19,036 nt of DNA from UBA6120 sp964495145 (GTDB lineage: Bacteria > Bacillota_I > Bacilli_A > RFN20 > CAG-826): the NCBI GenBank assembly GCA_964495145.1, contig CAZBUP010000023.1:1-19036 (forward strand). The letters run 5' to 3'. The notes beneath the pieces were generated by a model. That model searched no databases and was not told the origin of the DNA. It saw only the letters and a list, made by a program, of their open reading frames with translations. The translations under genes were made by a program, and so were the position numbers. Below are positions 15,092 to 19,036 of this stretch, one piece after another; within the stretch, counting starts at the first letter, position 1; each line of letters opens with the position of its first letter.

Positions 15092-16069
15092 CTATTTGAC
15101 GGGATCTTTTTCGTCCTCGTAATGGACGACGATTTGATTGAATGGGATTTGGATGCCGTTGCGGTCAAACAACAGCTTCATCTCTTTGTTCAAGTCGCGG
15201 GTAACCTGGTATTTCTTCAATTCGTCGGTCCGGGCGTACATTCTGAGCACGACCGAAGAATCAGATAAAGATTGGACGCCGCGATAGTAAGGACCCTCGA
15301 CGATGTCGGGAATCCGTTTTTTCAGTTCCTCGATATGGCCAAGGATGATTTTCTCAACCCGGTTAATGTCTTCGTCATAGGAAATCGAAATGTCGCAGAT
15401 GGCCGGCGACAGGTTAGCCGAGGTGTTGATCGTCTGCCGCATGTCGGAATTGTTGATGACCAACACGTCGCCGTTGACGTCGACCAAAGTCGTCGTCCTA
15501 ACGCCGATTTCCTTGACTTCGCCCCGGAAGCCATGGACTTGGATGATGTCTCCGATTTGGAACTGTTTTTCAAAGATGATGAAGAGGCCGCTGATGACGT
15601 CCTCAATCAGGCTTTGGGCACCAAAGCTGACGGCGATGCCCAAGATGCCGGCGCCGACCAAGAGGGTCGGGGTTTGAACGCCCCAAGCGCTCAAAATCAA
15701 GAAGACGCCGACGATGACGCTTCCGTATTTGAAGATGCTGCGGATGATGACCCATACCGTCGCTTTCTTGAAAAACCGTTTGACCAACAGGTTGATCAGC
15801 ATCTTGGCAATCTCGTTTAAGGCCCACACTAGGAACACGATGGCCGCCGTTTCAATCAGGGCCATGACGTTATTGGAGAAGAAGGCGGCCAAGTTGAAGA
15901 ATTTCCCGAGCGTGTTGTTGACGAAGATACCGAACGGGGTCGTGGCCAAGGCCGGCACCAAGCCATAGATGGCGGTGAACACCACCAAGGCGGCGATAAT
16001 CGATAAGACCACGATGACGCGTATGGTTTCCTTTGACAGTTTTTTGACAGTTTTTTTCTCGTTTTCCAT
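15092..16069 (-). CDS. MscS-family small-conductance mechanosensitive channel
   Basis: A 325-residue membrane protein that would open under membrane tension and release osmolytes on hypo-osmotic shock. Hydrophobic segments lie at about 16-38, 66-88 and 108-128. The pore-lining helix and its kink follow: LLVGAGILGIAVSFGAQSLIEDVISGLFIIFE (about 134-165, shown here only as key Gly/Ala-rich positions around GAGILGIAVSFG). QIGDIIQVHGFRGEVKEIGVRTT is the first beta-domain motif, and IQIPFNQIVVHY is the C-terminal end of the cytosolic vestibule. Three membrane helices and this length match the minimal MscS/YnaI-like type. The ATG has GAGG eight bases upstream. It lies 30 bases after the membrane-anchored protein gene on the same strand, so the two are probably co-transcribed. 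Confidence 0.92.
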   Translation of the reverse strand: MENEKKTVKKLSKETIRVIVVLSIIAALVVFTAIYGLVPALATTPFGIFVNNTLGKFFNLAAFFSNNVMALIETAAIVFLVWALNEIAKMLINLLVKRFFKKATVWVIIRSIFKYGSVIVGVFLILSAWGVQTPTLLVGAGILGIAVSFGAQSLIEDVISGLFIIFEKQFQIGDIIQVHGFRGEVKEIGVRTTTLVDVNGDVLVINNSDMRQTINTSANLSPAICDISISYDEDINRVEKIILGHIEELKKRIPDIVEGPYYRGVQSLSDSSVVLRMYARTDELKKYQVTRDLNKEMKLLFDRNGIQIPFNQIVVHYEDEKDPVK

Positions 16070-16099
16070 GTTATTTACCTCATGAATGTTCTTTTATAT

Positions 16100-17464
16100 T
16101 CACACAACGTATGTGTAAATTTCCTGTTCGTAATACGCATTGAGATATTGCTTATACATATAAATTTCAATCTCGTAATGAAGAGCTCCGGGCTTGGCGA
16201 TGGTCGCCGTGAAAATGGTTTCCTCGCCGATGGTCTCCCCTGAAAAGTCATAGTAGAAATATTGGTCGATCAAGCCCGCTTCGTCGCGGGTGATTAAATA
16301 GGCAGAAATGAACGTCACGATCTCAAATGGGTCGACGACGGTCACCTCGACATCAAAGCCGGATTCGGTTTCAATGAAAGAAGTCACTTCGACGCTATAC
16401 ATCGGCATCGTGGTGAAAGTAACCGATTCCGTAGTCGAAGTCGTTTCTATGAGGGTATCGGGGTGGAGATAGCTCGCCCGCAAGACGACTGAATATTCGC
16501 TGGTGCCGGACAAGCCTTCAAATCGAACCGGGGTACCGTAATAATCATCATCGTCTTGGCTGATCGAAACCGGCTTTGATGTCAGAAGCGTTTCGCCTTG
16601 ATACAAATCAACCCAGGCCGCCATGTCCAAGCGGCGAGCCCCGCTTTGGTAAACCATGAATTCGGCATAATCATAGCCGACGTCATTGGCGTAGAGCGAC
16701 ACCATGAAGCGATACGGGGTGTAGAAACTCATTTCGTCCAGGATTGTCGGAGTTTCTTCCCCAGTCAGGTACGCGACCAGCCGCATCTGGACCGGGAGGT
16801 TGTTGTTCATGATGCCCTGAATCAGGGTGGTGGCCGTTAAGTCGCTGATCGGTACCGACTCGTAATAGCCCTCCTCGAAATACCGAATCGCACGATGGGC
16901 TTCGGGCGGGTTGTGCTCGTGGGCGGTCGTATATTCGATCAGAGCGCTTTCGACCAATCCTTCGGGATCGTAGTAGACCGTATCGACGAGATAAGCGAGA
17001 ACTTCGGGCTCCTCGTCTAATTGGATCGATGGATCCAGTTGGTAATTGACGAAAGCTCCCGACAGCGATCCGGCCAGGGTGACCGAGGCCGAATCCAAGA
17101 CTTGGCTTCCAAATCCGAGATCGGCGAGTATCTTTAAATCATAATCGCCCCGGCCTCCGACCACGAGTTGGGATCCCCCGCTTTCGCCTTCGGACAAGGG
17201 AATTTCGTATTTTTCGACGTTGCCTTTGATCTCGAGCCGCAACGTGTCTTCGGCAATCTGATTGCCTGGATCGGCGACGCTTACCCGGTAGACGATTTCT
17301 TGTCCGACCCCGGTCGCATTTAAAATGTCGGCGGTGACTGGCTCTTGATTGATGACCACCACCGCGGTGACGACGACGGCGGCCGATACGGTGAAAGAAC
17401 CGAGCCAGCGGGTCAGTACTTGCCGTTTTTGTTCCTTTTGATGGTTTTTTTTGAAATTTGGCAT
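16100..17464 (-). CDS. Membrane-anchored extracellular beta-sandwich protein, function unknown
   Basis: A 454-residue protein I do not recognise. A strongly basic N-terminus (residues 1-19, many Lys/Arg) precedes one hydrophobic segment, about 21-39 (SAAVVVTAVVV core), so topology should be N-in, C-out as an uncleaved anchor or secreted form. The remaining 410 residues are acidic, aromatic and beta-predicted, probably three or four Ig/fibronectin-like domains. One unit (about 325-365) has the fibronectin type III rhythm VRFEGLSGTSEYSVVLRA ... VTFTTMP. There is no lipobox, no sortase motif at the C-terminus and no catalytic motif I can name. No Shine-Dalgarno precedes the ATG and no other in-frame start is available: a TGA closes the frame about 33 bases upstream. 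It is followed by the MscS gene after 30 bases. Confidence 0.7.
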   Translation of the reverse strand: MPNFKKNHQKEQKRQVLTRWLGSFTVSAAVVVTAVVVINQEPVTADILNATGVGQEIVYRVSVADPGNQIAEDTLRLEIKGNVEKYEIPLSEGESGGSQLVVGGRGDYDLKILADLGFGSQVLDSASVTLAGSLSGAFVNYQLDPSIQLDEEPEVLAYLVDTVYYDPEGLVESALIEYTTAHEHNPPEAHRAIRYFEEGYYESVPISDLTATTLIQGIMNNNLPVQMRLVAYLTGEETPTILDEMSFYTPYRFMVSLYANDVGYDYAEFMVYQSGARRLDMAAWVDLYQGETLLTSKPVSISQDDDDYYGTPVRFEGLSGTSEYSVVLRASYLHPDTLIETTSTTESVTFTTMPMYSVEVTSFIETESGFDVEVTVVDPFEIVTFISAYLITRDEAGLIDQYFYYDFSGETIGEETIFTATIAKPGALHYEIEIYMYKQYLNAYYEQEIYTYVV

Positions 17465-17479
17465 GCGTGGTCGGTTGCA

Positions 17480-17485
17480 ATTATA
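17480..17485 (-). promoter_or_regulatory. -10 element of the membrane-anchored protein gene; short leader
   Basis: A perfect TATAAT on the minus strand only 15 bases before the ATG. With the usual spacing, transcription would start about nine bases before the start codon, leaving no room for a Shine-Dalgarno. The -35 position is poor (three of six matches at best), so this is provisional. Confidence 0.4.
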
Positions 17486-17645
17486 TCTTTGATTTCATTC
17501 TATGTTCGCCTATCCATTCATACAATAGAAATAGCGATATGTCCTGAAACATCGTTAAGGTTTGGCGGAAGGAAATACGGTGCCGGTCTTATAAACGAAA
17601 CGTCAAAAACCCCGGAAATCAACGAAATATATCCCTAAAAAAAGC

Positions 17646-17667
17646 AAGTCGTACGAGTACGACTTTT
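17646..17667. terminator. Terminator-like hairpin between divergent genes
   Basis: AAGTCGTA-CGAG-TACGACTT is a perfect stem with a four-base loop, ending in TTTTT on plus; on minus it is followed by GC and seven T. It lies between genes that diverge, so no annotated transcript ends here. It could end a small unannotated RNA or block read-through. The rest of 17486-17645 holds no gene I can support. Confidence 0.6.
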
Positions 17668-17692
17668 TCACTTAATCCAGTCAAGTATATTG

Positions 17693-17698
17693 TATAAT
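17693..17698 (+). promoter_or_regulatory. -10 element of gdpP
   Basis: A perfect TATAAT in an AT-rich stretch 20 bases before the gdpP ATG; the -35 position is not recognisable. Transcription would start near 17705, leaving about 14 bases of leader without a Shine-Dalgarno. Confidence 0.45.
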
Positions 17699-17718
17699 AA
17701 AACAAGTCGAACCCGATT

Positions 17719-19036
17719 ATGAAAAAAATCATTGGAAAAATTCGTTTAGGCGCGTTGATATTCGCTTTCCTCGAGTTGGCGTTTCTACTGACGCTGGCGC
17801 TTTTTTATGGCTTCGATTGGTACAATTTTCGCTTTTTCTTCGGCCTAGAATACATCATCGCCTTGATTGCCGTTTTGGGTGCCTTAAACCTAATGTTCGT
17901 GCTGATTTCGCTGGCCGTGGTCGGCCGCCATCGGCAAAAAACCGATTTGAAAGCGGCTGAAATCATCGGCACCGACATTCAAGAAGCCTATAACTTCGGC
18001 ATGATCGGCATGGCCGTCGTCAACGACGACCAAATGGTCATGTGGACCAACGAATTGTTTGAAGACCGCCAAATCAAAATCATCGATCGCAACATCCTCG
18101 AATGGCAGCCGGCCATCAAGGAATTGCATCTCGATCCGCCCTCGCCCTCGGTCAAAATCGAAATCAACACCCGCGATTACGAGGTCAAATATTTAAAAGA
18201 AGCCCATTTGTATCTTTTCAAAGACATTACCGCTTACGAAAAACTGTTCAAGTATTCAAAAGAGCAAGCCCCGGTCATCGGCATCATCCTGCTCGACAAT
18301 TACAGCGACACCTCGGTCAACATCGACGAGAACAACGACATCATCTTAAGCATTCGCAACACCATTTTCGATTATGCCAAGGAATATGGGATTCTCCTGC
18401 GGCGCTACCGATCCGACGCCTATTTCGCCTTATGCAATTCCATTTCGCTTTCGCGCATGAAAGCCGATAATTTCTCGCTGCTCGACCGGGTTCGCAAACT
18501 CAGCAAAGACACCGAAATTTACATTACCTTGTCGATCGGGTTCGCTTACGACTTCCCGGATGACGTCGTCAAACTGAACGAAATGGCCAATAGCGCCATC
18601 GACATTGCCGTATCGCGCGGCGGCGACCAAGTCGTCGTCAACCAATATGGCGAGGAATTGGCTTTCTACGGCGGCCGTACCCAAGTGCAGGAACGCCGCA
18701 ACAAAGTCAAGGTCCGTTCCTTGGCCGACGCCTTGATCGGCTTGATCAAAAACGCCAGCAACGTCATCATCATGGCCCACGCCGACATGGATCTCGACGC
18801 CTTGGGCTCCTCTTTGGGAGTCAAAGCCATCGTTGACGCCGTCGGCAAACCGGTCAGGCTCATTTACATTCCAAAGATGGTTGAAAAAAAGACCCGAATG
18901 GCCCTCACCATGATGTTCTCGCGCGAAGAACTCGACAAAATGGTCGTCGCTCCCAAAGAAGCACTTGATTTATTGAAGGCTGACACCTTGGTCGTCGTGT
19001 GCGACGTCCACCGTCCTTCGATCACCATGTTCCCGA
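17719..19036 (+). CDS. gdpP: Cyclic-di-AMP phosphodiesterase GdpP, N-terminal 439 residues (partial)
   Basis: The frame is open to the window end; full GdpP is about 650 residues. Two membrane helices (about 9-29 and 44-68) come first, then a PAS-like domain (about 80-175). A degenerate GGDEF domain (about 180-315) follows, in which RRYRSDAY (228-235) replaces the GGDEF loop, as is normal for GdpP. Last is the start of the DHH phosphodiesterase domain. There His354, Asp358, Asp360 and Gly363 form motif I (AHADMDLDALGSS), and CDVHRPS (428-434, Asp429 and His431) is the next metal-binding motif. The enzyme hydrolyses c-di-AMP to pApA and thereby tunes potassium and osmolyte transport. The DHHA1 part lies beyond the window. 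The ATG at 17719 begins MKKIIGKIRL just before the first helix, with no Shine-Dalgarno. In Bacillus-type genomes rplI and dnaB follow. Confidence 0.93.
   Translation, partial: MKKIIGKIRLGALIFAFLELAFLLTLALFYGFDWYNFRFFFGLEYIIALIAVLGALNLMFVLISLAVVGRHRQKTDLKAAEIIGTDIQEAYNFGMIGMAVVNDDQMVMWTNELFEDRQIKIIDRNILEWQPAIKELHLDPPSPSVKIEINTRDYEVKYLKEAHLYLFKDITAYEKLFKYSKEQAPVIGIILLDNYSDTSVNIDENNDIILSIRNTIFDYAKEYGILLRRYRSDAYFALCNSISLSRMKADNFSLLDRVRKLSKDTEIYITLSIGFAYDFPDDVVKLNEMANSAIDIAVSRGGDQVVVNQYGEELAFYGGRTQVQERRNKVKVRSLADALIGLIKNASNVIIMAHADMDLDALGSSLGVKAIVDAVGKPVRLIYIPKMVEKKTRMALTMMFSREELDKMVVAPKEALDLLKADTLVVVCDVHRPSITMFP

Noticed and set aside
14865..15122. 85-residue plus-strand reading frame between the gap and the channel gene
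   Set aside because: It has no Shine-Dalgarno, runs through the perfect terminator hairpin and into the end of the opposite-strand channel gene, and resembles no protein family.
17345..17638. 97-residue plus-strand reading frame ending eight bases before the orphan terminator
   Set aside because: Most of its first half is antisense to the start of the membrane-anchored protein, there is no ribosome binding site, and the low-complexity Asp/Gly/Arg start is typical of a shadow frame. The terminator coincidence is noted separately.

Overview
The window looks like a chromosomal piece of a Bacillota/Mycoplasmatota-type (low-GC Gram-positive lineage) bacterium, although its base composition by eye is close to half G+C. 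Evidence is the gene order ftsH-dus-lysS followed by rpsF-ssb-rpsR, the presence of gdpP, AGGAGG-type ribosome binding sites, TTGACA/TATAAT promoters and U-tract terminators. TGA is used as a stop (lysS, the polyamine genes, the GGDEF/HD-GYP gene) and Trp is TGG, so the code is standard table 11, not the mycoplasma code. An exact run of 100 N flanked by a 55-bp identity suggests a draft or metagenome-derived scaffold.

Layout. (1) 1-2680, housekeeping: the 3' end of ftsH with a terminator over its stop codon, a DusB-like tRNA-dihydrouridine synthase, and lysyl-tRNA synthetase. (2) 2753-3960, a textbook promoter driving rpsF-ssb-rpsR and ending at a strong terminator. (3) 4077-6737, minus strand, a soluble four-PAS + GGDEF + HD-GYP protein predicted to make and/or break c-di-GMP. 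(4) 7165-11990, a tight plus-strand operon of four overlapping or abutting genes: carboxy(nor)spermidine dehydrogenase, carboxy(nor)spermidine decarboxylase, aspartate kinase and aspartate-semialdehyde dehydrogenase. It has its own promoter, with a near-palindrome in the -35/-10 spacer, and a terminator shared with the convergent gene. (5) 12018-17464, minus strand: an OsmC/Ohr-like protein, a 684-residue lipoprotein built from about 25-residue leucine-rich-like repeats, the scaffold gap, an MscS channel, and a membrane-anchored beta-rich extracellular protein co-directional with the channel. (6) 17719 to the end, plus strand: the first two thirds of GdpP (c-di-AMP phosphodiesterase).

How the genes fit together. 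The clearest system is the polyamine operon. Aspartate kinase and semialdehyde dehydrogenase, with aspartyl phosphate as intermediate, supply aspartate semialdehyde. The dehydrogenase condenses this with putrescine (or diaminopropane), and the decarboxylase yields spermidine (or norspermidine). Thus everything from aspartate to the aminopropyl group is in one transcript, while no putrescine-making gene is visible. In Bacillus-type genomes rpsF-ssb-rpsR lies close to gdpP-rplI-dnaB; here about 13.8 kb of signalling, polyamine and cell-surface genes sits between rpsR and gdpP, so the middle of the window reads as accessory sequence inside a conserved core cluster.
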